In this document: in pieces, positions 1 to 8,135 of the stretch | Layout of the letters: the number at the start of each line of letters is the position of its first letter | Position numbering within the stretch: the stretch's first letter is position 1 | Origin: Myxococcus stipitatus | Lineage (GTDB): Bacteria; Myxococcota; Myxococcia; Myxococcales; Myxococcaceae | Length of the DNA: 64,000 nt | Direction of reading: 5' to 3' | Assembly: GCF_037414475.1 (NCBI RefSeq) | Contig: NZ_CP147913.1 | Span: 806,001 to 870,000, forward strand | Translations under genes and position numbers: made by a program | Notes under the pieces: model-generated | Told to the model about the DNA's origin: nothing | The model's database searches: none | What the model saw: the letters and a program-made list of their open reading frames with translations, nothing else

Positions 1-2
1 CC

Positions 3-236
3 CTGAGCGAAGGACGCCGCGAGGAGGCCGCCCTCTACATCCGCCAGAACCAGGCCATGTTCGACCAGGCCAGCACCGTGGCGGGCTCCGCGGCCGTGGC
101 TCCGGAGAAGGCCGCGCAGCAGGCCACCCTGGATGAGTACGAGAGCGCCACCAGCGACGAGCAGATGCGCTCCGCCGTCAAGCGCTCCAAGGCCAAGGCC
201 CTGCGCGACTTCGGGCGCGTGGGCTCCACCTACTGA
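3..236 (+). CDS. C-terminal fragment of an unrecognised protein
   Basis: The window opens inside this reading frame, which runs 77 codons to a TGA at 234-236. The visible residues are charged and Ala/Glu/Arg-rich, with helical character and no signal, membrane segment or catalytic motif. The end reads RVGSTY. Its tail resembles the helical C-termini of some von Willebrand factor A-domain proteins, but too little is present to support that. A perfect 12-bp hairpin begins nine bases after the stop, which supports this being a genuine gene end. Confidence 0.6.
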   Translation: MSEGRREEAALYIRQNQAMFDQASTVAGSAAVAPEKAAQQATLDEYESATSDEQMRSAVKRSKAKALRDFGRVGSTY

Positions 237-244
237 GTCCACCG

Positions 245-274
245 CGCGGCACGTCCTCCACTGGACGTGCCGCG
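245..274 (+). terminator. 12-bp perfect hairpin after the first gene
   Basis: The arms CGCGGCACGTCC (245-256) and GGACGTGCCGCG (263-274) are exact complements around a 6-nt loop, nine bases after the stop codon. There is no T-tract, as for the other hairpins in this window. Confidence 0.6.
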
Positions 275-559
275 TCGATGGCGGATGCACCGAGCTCTGG
301 ATACCTCACGCGGCTCGAGGCAGCAGCGCTCGCATCGCGGCCCCGCGCCCTGCCGAGAACTCGAGTCCAGTGGCGTCCTGCGTCGAACAGTTGACGCCAC
401 GCAGCCACGCGGCACGGGCCCCCCTCTGGAATAGTCCGGCCTGTCTGGATTGCCAGCAGACAACCGTTCGGGTGCACGGTGTGTCCACGCTGGACCGGCT
501 GGAGCGTGAGCGGGCGTGTGCACCTGGTGTGTGCTCGAGCATGCCGGGCGACTTCCAGG

Positions 560-589
560 TTGACCGTCGGAATCACCCCGCCCTATCTC
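560..589 (+). promoter_or_regulatory. candidate sigma-70 promoter of purEK
   Basis: TTGACC at 560-565 and TATCTC at 584-589 are separated by 18 bp. The -35 matches 5 of 6 consensus bases; the -10 keeps TAT. It would give a leader of about 40 nt ahead of the purE start at 637. Confidence 0.4.
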
Positions 590-636
590 CGCGTTCCTCC
601 TGGCTTCGGCTGGAGAACGCACGGAGGCTGGACCGA

Positions 637-1134
637 ATGGCGAGCGGCAACACCCCTTGGGTCGGGGTCATCATGGGCGGCAAGAGTGACCTCGAGTACC
701 TGCAGCCGGGCATCGATGTGCTGAAGGAGCTGGGCATCCCGCACGAGGTGCGGGTGGTGTCCGCGCACCGCACGCCGGATTGGATGATGGAGTACGCCTC
801 CACCGCGGAGTCTCGCGGCCTGTCGCTCATCATCGCGGCGGCCGGAGGCGCCGCGCACCTGCCGGGCATGGTGTCCAGCAAGACGCTGCTGCCCGTCATC
901 GGCGTGCCCATGCCCACCACGCTGCTCAACGGCATCGACGCGCTCCTGTCCATCGTGCAGATGCCCAAGGGCGTGCCCGTGGGGACGCAGGCCATCGGCA
1001 AGCCGGGCGCCGCCAACGCCGCCCTTCATGCCGCGTCCATCCTCGCGCTCAAGTATCCGGAGCTGCGCGAGCGGCTGGCCGCCTGGCGCAAGGCGCGCAC
1101 CGATGAGGTGCTCGCGCATCGGGAGCTGTCATGA
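637..1134 (+). CDS. purE: N5-carboxyaminoimidazole ribonucleotide mutase PurE
   Basis: PurE isomerises N5-CAIR to CAIR in cytoplasmic de novo purine synthesis, using the product of PurK. The 165-residue length is normal for class I PurE. The phosphate-binding loop reads GGKSD (14-18), the catalytic His lies in SAHRTPD (His44), and the [10 protein letters not shown] segment is conserved. The frame stays open much further upstream, but the ATG at 637 has a GGAGG ribosome site at the right distance and is where family similarity starts. purK overlaps its stop by four bases, so the two are translationally coupled. Confidence 0.95.
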   Translation: MASGNTPWVGVIMGGKSDLEYLQPGIDVLKELGIPHEVRVVSAHRTPDWMMEYASTAESRGLSLIIAAAGGAAHLPGMVSSKTLLPVIGVPMPTTLLNGIDALLSIVQMPKGVPVGTQAIGKPGAANAALHAASILALKYPELRERLAAWRKARTDEVLAHRELS

Positions 1135-2273
1135 GTCCTCGCGTCGTGTTGCCGGGTGGAACCATTGGCATCCTGGGCGGCGGCCAGTTGGGGCGCATGA
1201 TGGCCTTGGCCGCGCGCACGCTGGGCTTCCAGGTGCAGTCGCTGGACCCGGATGCGTCGTGCCCCTCGCGCTCCGTCGTGGACCGCTGCATCACTGCGTC
1301 CTTCGCGGACACCGCCGCCGCGGAGGAGCTGGCGAAGGGCTGCGACACGGTGACGCTCGAAATCGAGAAGATCCCCCTGCCCACGCTCGAGGCCGTGGCC
1401 CGTCACACGCCCATGCGCCCGGGCGCCTCCGTGCTGCACATCATCCAGCACCGCGGCCGGCAGAAGGGCTGGCTCGCGCGCAACGGCTTCCCCGTGGGCC
1501 CGTGGCGCGAAGCCCACTCCGCCGATGAGCTGGCGCAGGCCATCGAAGCGCTCGGGGGCCGCTGCTTCGTGAAGTCCAGCGAGGGCGGCTACGACGGCCG
1601 CGGCCAGGTGGAGGTGAAGACCGCCGCCGAGGCCCCCGCCGCCTGGCGCGAATTGGGTGAGCGCTCCGTCGTGGTCGAAGCCGCGCTGGACCTCCAGTCG
1701 GAGCTGTCCGTGCTCGTGGCGCGCAGCCCCAAGGGTGAGATGGCGGTGTATCCCCCCGCCTTCAATCACCACGAAGAGCGCATCCTCGCGTGGTCGCTGC
1801 TCCCAGGTCCCCTCCCTCCCCGCGTCGCCGACCGCGCCACGGAGCTCGCGCGCGGCATCACCGAGGCACTCCAGGTGGAGGGCCTCCTGGTGTTGGAGCT
1901 GTTCCTGCTGCGCGACGGCACCGTGCTGGTGAACGAGTTGGCGCCCCGGCCCCACAACAGCTTCCACTCGACGGAGGTCGCCTGCCTCACCTCCCAGTTC
2001 GAGCAGGCCGTGCGCGCGGCGTGCAACCTGCCGCTGGGCTCGGTGGAGGTCGTGCGGCCCGCGGCCATCGTCAACCTCCTCGGCGACTTGTGGCTGCGCG
2101 AGGGAGGCCCTCGCTTCGAGGACGCCCTGGCGCTCCCCGGCGTGCGGCTGCATCTGTATGGCAAGCGCGACGCTCGCAAGGGCCGGAAGATGGGGCACTT
2201 GTCCGCCGTGGGCACCTCGCCCGAGGATGCCCTCGCACGCGTGAAGGCCGCGGCCGCCGTGCTCGGAGTCTGA
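1131..2273 (+). CDS. purK: N5-carboxyaminoimidazole ribonucleotide synthase PurK
   Basis: This ATP-grasp enzyme carboxylates AIR with ATP and bicarbonate, making the N5-CAIR used by PurE. The 380-residue protein begins with the family's N-terminal dinucleotide-like fold ([11 protein letters not shown]). An ATP-grasp region follows, with [12 protein letters not shown] and the metal-binding stretch [15 protein letters not shown]. The loop usually written TYEFENV reads VTLEIEKIP here, a conservative change. The ATG start overlaps the purE stop as ATGA. The deacylase gene begins 7 bp after this gene, so all three probably share one transcript. Confidence 0.95.
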   Translation: MSPRVVLPGGTIGILGGGQLGRMMALAARTLGFQVQSLDPDASCPSRSVVDRCITASFADTAAAEELAKGCDTVTLEIEKIPLPTLEAVARHTPMRPGASVLHIIQHRGRQKGWLARNGFPVGPWREAHSADELAQAIEALGGRCFVKSSEGGYDGRGQVEVKTAAEAPAAWRELGERSVVVEAALDLQSELSVLVARSPKGEMAVYPPAFNHHEERILAWSLLPGPLPPRVADRATELARGITEALQVEGLLVLELFLLRDGTVLVNELAPRPHNSFHSTEVACLTSQFEQAVRAACNLPLGSVEVVRPAAIVNLLGDLWLREGGPRFEDALALPGVRLHLYGKRDARKGRKMGHLSAVGTSPEDALARVKAAAAVLGV

Positions 2274-2280
2274 CGACCTC

Positions 2281-2757
2281 ATGAAGACCAATGCCGCGCG
2301 GCTGCTTGACTCGTTGGGCGTGAAATACACGCTGCGCGACTACGAGGTCGACCTCGAGGACCAATCCGCGGAGTCCGTCGCCGCCAAGGTCGGCATGCCG
2401 GCCGAGCAGGTGTTCAAGACACTCGTCGCCCGGGGAGACCGCACGGGCGTGCTCATGGCGGTGGTGCCCGGCAACGCGGAGCTGGACCTCAAGGCGCTCG
2501 CGCGGCTGAGCGGAGACCGCAAGGTGGACACCGTTCCCCTCAAGGAACTCCAGCCGCTCACCGGCTACGTGCGCGGGGGCTGCACGGCCATTGGCGGCAA
2601 GAAGGACTATCCCGTCTACGTCGACGAGACGATGGAGCTGTTCGACGAGGTGGCCGTCTCCGCGGGCATCCGAGGCACGCAGATGGTGCTCGCGCCCGCC
2701 GACTACCTGCGGGTGACGAAGGCCAAGGTCGGCCCCATCTCTCGCGACAAGACCTGA
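2281..2757 (+). CDS. ybaK: Cys-tRNA(Pro)/aminoacyl-tRNA deacylase, YbaK/EbsC family
   Basis: YbaK-type proteins hydrolyse mischarged Cys-tRNA(Pro) in trans after prolyl-tRNA synthetase errors. The 158-residue length is typical for a stand-alone YbaK. It carries the key lysine in VFKTLV (Lys46) and the glycine-rich substrate pocket (GGCTAIGGKKDYPVYVDE). It starts 7 bp after purK and so likely rides on the pur transcript, with no obvious functional link to purines. Its stop codon lies in the left arm of a hairpin shared with the convergent gene. Confidence 0.88.
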   Translation: MKTNAARLLDSLGVKYTLRDYEVDLEDQSAESVAAKVGMPAEQVFKTLVARGDRTGVLMAVVPGNAELDLKALARLSGDRKVDTVPLKELQPLTGYVRGGCTAIGGKKDYPVYVDETMELFDEVAVSAGIRGTQMVLAPADYLRVTKAKVGPISRDKT

Positions 2758-2776
2758 GCCGCCCTCCGCTCAGGTC
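2751..2776. terminator. bidirectional hairpin at the ybaK/reductase junction
   Basis: GACCTGAGC (2751-2759) and GCTCAGGTC (2768-2776) form a perfect 9-bp stem with an 8-nt loop. Each arm contains the stop codon of one of the two convergent genes. Confidence 0.65.
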
Positions 2777-3798
2777 GCCGCGCCCTGCTCCGGCACGAAG
2801 AGCACCTTGCCGGAGGTCATGTCCGCAGAGGCGATGCGCACCGCCTCGCCCGCGGACTCCAGCGGCAACCTCGCGCGCACGGGGGTCTCCAGCTCACGCC
2901 CCACCAGGGACGGCACCCCCATCAACGCCTTGAGCTGCTCGCGGCCAAAGCCCCGGCGCGCCCACTCCGACAACGCGAACCCGTCCACCGTCTTGCCCCC
3001 GAAGATGACGTCGCCCGGGTCGATGCGGCACTCCTGCTCCGACAGCGCGCCGTACACCGTCACCCGCCCCCCTTCCGGCAACGCGCTGAGCAACTGGCCC
3101 GTCAGCCGACCCGCCACCGCGTCGAAGGCCAGCGTCACCTTGAGCTGGTGACACATCAGCCGCAGCCGCTCCTGGAACTCGGGCTCGTCGCTGCTCAGCA
3201 CGTGCTCCGCGCCAAGCCCGCGCAAGAGTTCCACCTGCTCCGCGCGCCGCACCACGTGCACCATCGGGATGCCCCGGCGCCTCGCCAGCGCGCCCAGCAT
3301 GCGGCCCACGCTGCTCGCCGCGGCCGTCTGCGCCAGCGCGGCGTGCGCTCCCACCCGGGCGCGCTCCATCAGCACCCACGCGGTGAAGGGATTGACGAAG
3401 AGGCTGGCGCCCTGCTCGTTGGAGATGTGTGAACGCAACGGGATGCACTGCTGCAACGGCACCACCGCGTACTCCGCCCACAGCCCGTCCCCACCCACCG
3501 GCGCCACACACGCCACGCGGCGGCCCACGAGCAGCTGCCCCGCGAGCCCACCCGACGCCACCACCGTGCCGCTGCCCTCGAAGCCCGGCACGGCCGGAAG
3601 CGTGTTGCGGATGCCGTACTGGCCTCGCACGAACTGGAGATCCGCCGGGTTGATGGGGGATGCGGCCATGCGCACCAACACCTGTCCGGCCGTGGGACGC
3701 GGCACCGCGCGGCGCTGCACCTCGAGCGACTCGGGGCGCCCGTCATAGGCATTGAGGACCAGCGCGCGCATCGCCACGGGGACAGGGGGGGCTCTCAT
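2770..3798 (-). CDS. zinc-free MDR oxidoreductase, enoyl-thioester reductase/quinone reductase type
   Basis: A 342-residue medium-chain dehydrogenase/reductase. The N-terminal GroES-like part contains SPINPADLQFVRGQYG and PAVPGFEGSGTV. The middle contains VNPFTAWVL and QTAAASSVGRM, the pattern of mitochondrial-type trans-2-enoyl thioester reductases (MECR/ETR). The cysteines and histidines of the zinc site of alcohol dehydrogenases are absent. It would use NADPH to reduce a 2-enoyl-CoA/ACP or a quinone; the substrate cannot be read from sequence. An internal ATG at 3771 begins the conserved part (MRALVLNAYDG), but the ATG at 3798 has an AAAAGG upstream and is kept. Confidence 0.8.
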   Translation of the reverse strand: MRAPPVPVAMRALVLNAYDGRPESLEVQRRAVPRPTAGQVLVRMAASPINPADLQFVRGQYGIRNTLPAVPGFEGSGTVVASGGLAGQLLVGRRVACVAPVGGDGLWAEYAVVPLQQCIPLRSHISNEQGASLFVNPFTAWVLMERARVGAHAALAQTAAASSVGRMLGALARRRGIPMVHVVRRAEQVELLRGLGAEHVLSSDEPEFQERLRLMCHQLKVTLAFDAVAGRLTGQLLSALPEGGRVTVYGALSEQECRIDPGDVIFGGKTVDGFALSEWARRGFGREQLKALMGVPSLVGRELETPVRARLPLESAGEAVRIASADMTSGKVLFVPEQGAAT

Positions 3799-3870
3799 CC
3801 GGCAGACCTTTTAATTCGCCCGGACGTGAAAGGGGGAGCCCCTCGCCTACCTCCCGGTGCTGGAGTGTCG

Positions 3871-5070
3871 ATGAACGCCACCATTTTGCAGCTTCACCAC
3901 CGAGAAGCCTTCGAGCGCACCGTGACACGCGCCCTCGCCGCGGGGGCCGGCGCGGGCTTGATGCAGCTCGTCACGGCGAAGCTGGGACTCACGCTGCCCC
4001 TGGCGTGGCTGGTCCCCGCGGCGGTGGTGCTGGCCTGCGCCCAGGGTGACAAGTGGGACCGCGTCCTGCTCGGAGGCCTGGGGTTGGCCCTCACGGCGGT
4101 GCCCTACTTCATGGGCATGGCGCCGGCCTGGACGGTGGCATGCAGCGCGGCGGCGGCGGGCTCGCTGCTGGTGCGCGCGCGGCTGAATGAGAAGGGAGTG
4201 GAGGGACAAGTCGCTGAGGCGCGCCCCACCCTCGTGCATCTGGGCCTGGGAGCGCTGCTGGGCGCGGGACTCACCCTGGCCGGCGTGGAGATTTCCCGCG
4301 TGTTCTCCGCGCGGCTGGCGGACCTGGCCACGCCCGCGTTGCTCGCGGCGGGCGCGACGGGCGCCATCCTGGGGCTCTTCGTGGGACTCAGCTCCGTGGC
4401 GGCGCATCTGGCCCTCACCGCGGACCCGGTGGAGGCTCGCGCCGAGGAGCTCATTCCCCGGCTCCAAGGAGACTTCCGGACGCAGTGCGAACGCGCGCTC
4501 GCGCTGTATCGCCAGTGTGGTCAGTCGCTCGCGCTGCTGCCTCGGGAGCCCGCGCGCGAGGAGCTGGCTCGCACGCTGGCGCGCATCACCCGCGACGCGG
4601 TGGAGCTGGCCTCCGAATGGGCCGGCGTGGAAGCCCAGCTCGAGGAGCGCGCGCAAGCGGAGTTGCAGGCCGAGCGCGAGGAGTTGGAGCGCAGCGCGAA
4701 GGCCAGCACCGACGCGGTGGCGCGCCGGCAACTGGAGGCGGCGGCCGCGTCGCTCGCGGAGGAAGTGGAGCGGCTGGGCGAATTGAAGCTGCGTCGCGAG
4801 CGCATCCTCGCGAGGCTCCGCGCGGAAGTGGCGCTGCTGGAGAGAGCACGCGTGGCCCTCCTGTCGCTGCGCAGTGGACAGGCACAGCTCAAGGCCGCGG
4901 AGCTGTCCGCGCTGGCTCGACGATTCCGCGCGTTGTCCTCCGTCCAGTGGGAAGAGGGACAGAGTCTGGACGCCGTCGCCACGCAGGCCACCCTCGCCTC
5001 CTCCCCCATCCAACCCGTGGAGGAGGGGCCTGCGGCACCCGTGGAGCCGTCCCGAATCCGGCCCTCGTGA
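3871..5070 (+). CDS. membrane protein with long C-terminal coiled coil, function unknown
   Basis: I do not recognise a family. The 399-residue product starts with hydrophobic stretches that suggest about five or six membrane helices (roughly residues 20-190). A long Ala/Glu/Arg-rich coiled coil follows (about 215-375), then a Pro-rich tail. The topology implies a membrane anchor with a cytoplasmic helical rod, as in scaffold or tether proteins, but no function can be assigned. An in-frame GTG lies 45 bases upstream at 3826; the ATG at 3871 is preferred because GGAG sits just before it. It is divergent from the reductase gene. Confidence 0.7.
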   Translation: MNATILQLHHREAFERTVTRALAAGAGAGLMQLVTAKLGLTLPLAWLVPAAVVLACAQGDKWDRVLLGGLGLALTAVPYFMGMAPAWTVACSAAAAGSLLVRARLNEKGVEGQVAEARPTLVHLGLGALLGAGLTLAGVEISRVFSARLADLATPALLAAGATGAILGLFVGLSSVAAHLALTADPVEARAEELIPRLQGDFRTQCERALALYRQCGQSLALLPREPAREELARTLARITRDAVELASEWAGVEAQLEERAQAELQAEREELERSAKASTDAVARRQLEAAAASLAEEVERLGELKLRRERILARLRAEVALLERARVALLSLRSGQAQLKAAELSALARRFRALSSVQWEEGQSLDAVATQATLASSPIQPVEEGPAAPVEPSRIRPS

Positions 5071-5091
5071 GCGGGATTTCCCGGATGTCGA

Positions 5092-5127
5092 GTGCGGGTC
5101 AGCGGCCAAACAGGCATCCGCCCGCAC
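5092..5127 (+). terminator. possible hairpin after the coiled-coil gene
   Basis: GTGCGGG (5092-5098) pairs with CCCGCAC (5121-5127) across a 22-nt loop, 22 bases after the stop. The long loop makes it a weak candidate. Confidence 0.3.
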
Positions 5128-5204
5128 GCTGAGTCACAGTTGTTACGGTGGTCTCTGGGCATGAACTGTAGACGTGGGTACCGTCAGGTAACATCTGCCC
5201 CGTC

Positions 5205-6407
5205 ATGACCCACCCCCTCGTCCGACAGCCCGGTGTGATTCCTCTCTGGTTGTGGAACGGCACCGAGCCTGGGGTGAGTTCCTGGTTTCAACCCATCGTG
5301 GATCTGCGCGACGGCGAAATCATCGGCTACGAGGTGTTGTCGCGCGGGCAAGGCTCACTCGAGTCACCGCATGAGCTGTTCACGCATGCGAGGACCTCCG
5401 GCTACACGTGGGAGTTGGAGCGCGCGTGTTGGACGTCCGCGCTGCGCAGCATCTCGCGATTCCCCGAGGAGCTGCGGCGCGCGCCGTTCTTCTTCAACGT
5501 GAGTCCAGATGTATTGAGCGACCCGCGCTTTGGAGATGGCTCCACGCTGGCGCTGCTGGAGCGGCATGGACTGGGGCCGCGGCACCTGGTGCTCGAAATC
5601 ACCGAGAAGGCCGTCATCGAGGATGGCGCGCTGCTCCAGCGGTTGACGCGCGAGTGTTCTGCGCAGGGCTTCGGGCTCGCGTTGGATGACTTCGGCGCGG
5701 GGCACTCGGGGCTCGTGACGCTGGTGCATTGCCTGCCGCGCTTCATCAAGTTGGACCAGGCGCTGGTGCGAGACATCCACCAGCACGACTACCGGCAGCA
5801 CCTGGTGAAGTCGCTGGTCGCGTTCGCCTCCAGCGTCGACGCCATCCTCATCGCCGAGGGCGTGGAGACGTGGGAGGAGATGACGGTGCTGCTGCGGCTG
5901 GGCATCCGTCATGCACAGGGCTATCTGCTCGCGCGGCCGAGCCCCTCGCCTGGGCGTCCCTCCGAATCATTCGAGACCCGGCGCCGCGAGGCCATGCGCT
6001 CCCTGCTCTTGCGCGAGCACGCGGACGACACCACGGTGGGAGGGCTCGTCATCCGGCGGACCACCGTGGAGCCCTCCACCTCGTTCGACGCGGTGAAGAA
6101 GCTCTTCCACGACGCGCCCCACGTGGACCACGTGGTGATGCTGGCTGGAGCACGCCCCACGTCGCTGGTGACGCGCCGGAGCCTCGCCTCGTGGGCCCTG
6201 GGCCAGGCGCCCATGGAGCTTCCGCTCATCGTCGAGGACCAGATGGCCGTCACGGCGCTCGTGGAGCTGGCCATGGCGCGCGCGGCCGATGCCGTCTACG
6301 ACCCGGTGGTGGTCACCGACGCGCAGGGCGCGTTCCTGGGCACCGTCACGATGAAGCAGGTGCTGCTGCGCGCCGGCGAACTCGCGGCGCGCCTCGGGAC
6401 GAAGTAG
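5205..6407 (+). CDS. EAL-domain c-di-GMP phosphodiesterase with C-terminal CBS-like region
   Basis: The 400-residue cytoplasmic protein has an EAL domain (about residues 20-255) and a C-terminal part (about 275-395) that looks like a CBS pair. EAL enzymes cleave c-di-GMP to pGpG. The signature reads YEVLSRG (Glu43). The other metal-site and catalytic elements are present: FFFNVSP, LEITEK, the DDFGAG pair, IKLDQ, AEGVE and AQGYLLARP. Activity is therefore likely despite EVL replacing EAL. CBS modules usually bind adenine nucleotides, so the enzyme may be tuned by nucleotide level; that is inference. No membrane segment or GGDEF domain is present. It stands alone, convergent with the cytochrome gene. 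Confidence 0.85.
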   Translation: MTHPLVRQPGVIPLWLWNGTEPGVSSWFQPIVDLRDGEIIGYEVLSRGQGSLESPHELFTHARTSGYTWELERACWTSALRSISRFPEELRRAPFFFNVSPDVLSDPRFGDGSTLALLERHGLGPRHLVLEITEKAVIEDGALLQRLTRECSAQGFGLALDDFGAGHSGLVTLVHCLPRFIKLDQALVRDIHQHDYRQHLVKSLVAFASSVDAILIAEGVETWEEMTVLLRLGIRHAQGYLLARPSPSPGRPSESFETRRREAMRSLLLREHADDTTVGGLVIRRTTVEPSTSFDAVKKLFHDAPHVDHVVMLAGARPTSLVTRRSLASWALGQAPMELPLIVEDQMAVTALVELAMARAADAVYDPVVVTDAQGAFLGTVTMKQVLLRAGELAARLGTK

Positions 6408-6428
6408 CTCCCTCCGCGGATAGGGAGC
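6407..6428. terminator. bidirectional hairpin at the EAL/cytochrome junction
   Basis: GCTCCCT (6407-6413) and AGGGAGC (6422-6428) form a perfect stem with an 8-nt loop. A mutually exclusive stem GATAGGG (6419-6425) with CCCTATC (6439-6445) overlaps the minus-strand stop. Two alternative folds could serve the two directions. Confidence 0.6.
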
Positions 6429-6443
6429 CTTCGCTCCGCCCTA

Positions 6444-8105
6444 TCACCACGTCAGGTGCAGGCGGCCGTCCTCGAAGATGAGGCCCGCGTCCTCCAGCCC
6501 CGTGGAGCCGTTCTCGACTCGCGGCAGCACGTTCTTGGGAGGCGAAAGCAGCGTGTCGCGGCCCTTCGCGAACCCCTGCCCGCGCACCAGCACCATGTAT
6601 GCGCGGCCCAGCGCGAGCGCCCGCTCACGCGAAGGCGTCAACAGCCACGCGAGGTCCTTGTCACCTCCAGGCGCGGCGCGCCGCACGGAGGTTTCATCCA
6701 GCGTCCCCTTCGGGAAGAAGCGCGCGAGCACCTCGTCGTTCGCGCGGAACTCGTCGCCGCCCTTCACGCGCTCGAAGTAGGTCAACACCTCGGGCTTCGC
6801 GTGCCCGGCCTGCGGCACGTCGGGAATGCCCCGCAGGTCCTGATGCCTCCACCCTTCCCTTCCCGGCACCTTGCGCGGAAAGCCGAAGGTCTGGTCCACC
6901 GTCACGCCGAGGTTCGTGTGACAGCCCATGCAGAACGCGTGTTCCTCCAGGGTCTGCAATCGCAGCCGCCCCTTCGCGTCCTCGATGAAGCCTTGCAGGC
7001 GCCAGCCGAACTCGTTGATGAGCCCCAGCTCGGGCGTGCCCGGGAACGCGGGAAGCCGGTTGCGCATCTTCTTCTCCTGCTCCTCCGCGTAGAAGGCCAT
7101 CACCTGGTCACCCGCGTACTCCTCATCCTTGCGCGAGTAGCGGACCTCCTTCATGCGCGCCGACAACAGCGTGGGCGCGTCCGGGTCCACGTACCGCACG
7201 GTGTGGAGGAACTCGACGCCTCGCGGATAGAAGTCGCGCCGCACGGCCACCTTCGCGGCGCCGCCCGCGTAGTGCGTCGGCAGCCCCCGCACCTCCTCCA
7301 CGCCCCGGGACAACACGCCGTCCCCATTCACGTCCACGCCCCCCGCGCGCTCGTCCACCGGCTCCACCTGGCGCCGCGCCTGGCGCACGTCCAACACTCG
7401 AGGGTCCAGGGTCATCGCGGCCTCGAGGATGGCCAGGTTGAGCCGGTACACCTCGCGCGAGGGCTTGCCGTCCTCGTCCTGCCGGAACGCCTCGGGGAGC
7501 CGGATGAAGACGTCATCCGTGCTGCCGTTCGTCGGCCAGAAGGTGCCCAGGAAGGGCTTGTAGCGCACGGCCCTCCAGGCGCTGCCGTCCCTGGCGAAGC
7601 CCTCCGCGTCGAATCCACGCGAGAGGTCCAGGTCCGGCACCCAGCCCTTGTAACCACCCGGGCGTTGGAGCAGCGACTCGCGCAGCGGCGCGTAGTTGTC
7701 CTCGCGGATGTACTGCAGCACCTGGGCGTCGGAGATGGCCTTCATCTCGGCGGAGCGGTCGACGAAGAGGTTGCTCCACTGGTTCAACAGCCCCACGTCG
7801 CTGAAGGCGTACTCGGCCTGGAGCGACTCGTCGTCCATGACGTTGAAGCCAACGCCGCCCGTGTGACACGTCCAACACGGGTTCGAGACGCCGTCCGTCT
7901 TCGTGTAGCACATGGACGGAATGGGAGCCTCGCGGTTGGCCACGACGCTCCCGCTCGCCAACGCCTGCGCGAGCGGATCAAACAGAGGCTCCACGGCGGG
8001 CTGCGACTCACCGCGCCGCCACGCCGCCGCGGATGCGAACAGACTTCCCAACGCCAGACACAGCAGGAGAGCGCCTCGCGCGACTCCCTTCGAGATGAAC
8101 GACAT
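6444..8105 (-). CDS. secreted diheme c-type cytochrome
   Basis: The 553-residue protein has an N-terminal signal sequence (hydrophobic core about residues 8-28) and two covalent heme sites, CWTCH (77-81) and CMGCH (392-396). The wide spacing suggests two separate heme domains. The family is unassigned, and the long middle shows no catalytic motif I recognise. It starts about 30 bp after the PhoX-like gene and was likely transcribed with it, suggesting a shared extracytoplasmic role. The frame extends upstream to a GTG at 8129, but an AGGAGG site lies inside that extension, correctly spaced for the ATG at 8105. Confidence 0.8.
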   Translation of the reverse strand: MSFISKGVARGALLLCLALGSLFASAAAWRRGESQPAVEPLFDPLAQALASGSVVANREAPIPSMCYTKTDGVSNPCWTCHTGGVGFNVMDDESLQAEYAFSDVGLLNQWSNLFVDRSAEMKAISDAQVLQYIREDNYAPLRESLLQRPGGYKGWVPDLDLSRGFDAEGFARDGSAWRAVRYKPFLGTFWPTNGSTDDVFIRLPEAFRQDEDGKPSREVYRLNLAILEAAMTLDPRVLDVRQARRQVEPVDERAGGVDVNGDGVLSRGVEEVRGLPTHYAGGAAKVAVRRDFYPRGVEFLHTVRYVDPDAPTLLSARMKEVRYSRKDEEYAGDQVMAFYAEEQEKKMRNRLPAFPGTPELGLINEFGWRLQGFIEDAKGRLRLQTLEEHAFCMGCHTNLGVTVDQTFGFPRKVPGREGWRHQDLRGIPDVPQAGHAKPEVLTYFERVKGGDEFRANDEVLARFFPKGTLDETSVRRAAPGGDKDLAWLLTPSRERALALGRAYMVLVRGQGFAKGRDTLLSPPKNVLPRVENGSTGLEDAGLIFEDGRLHLTW

Positions 8106-8135
8106 GCGGGGCGCCCTCCTGAGCTTCACTCGCGG

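Larger units (their letters stand above)
237..636. other. 400-bp intergenic region before purE
   Basis: I see no credible gene here; the open frames on both strands lack ribosome binding sites and family motifs. It holds a terminator hairpin for the upstream gene (245-274) and a candidate purE promoter (560-589). The rest is featureless to my reading. There is no recognisable purine riboswitch core. Confidence 0.5.
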
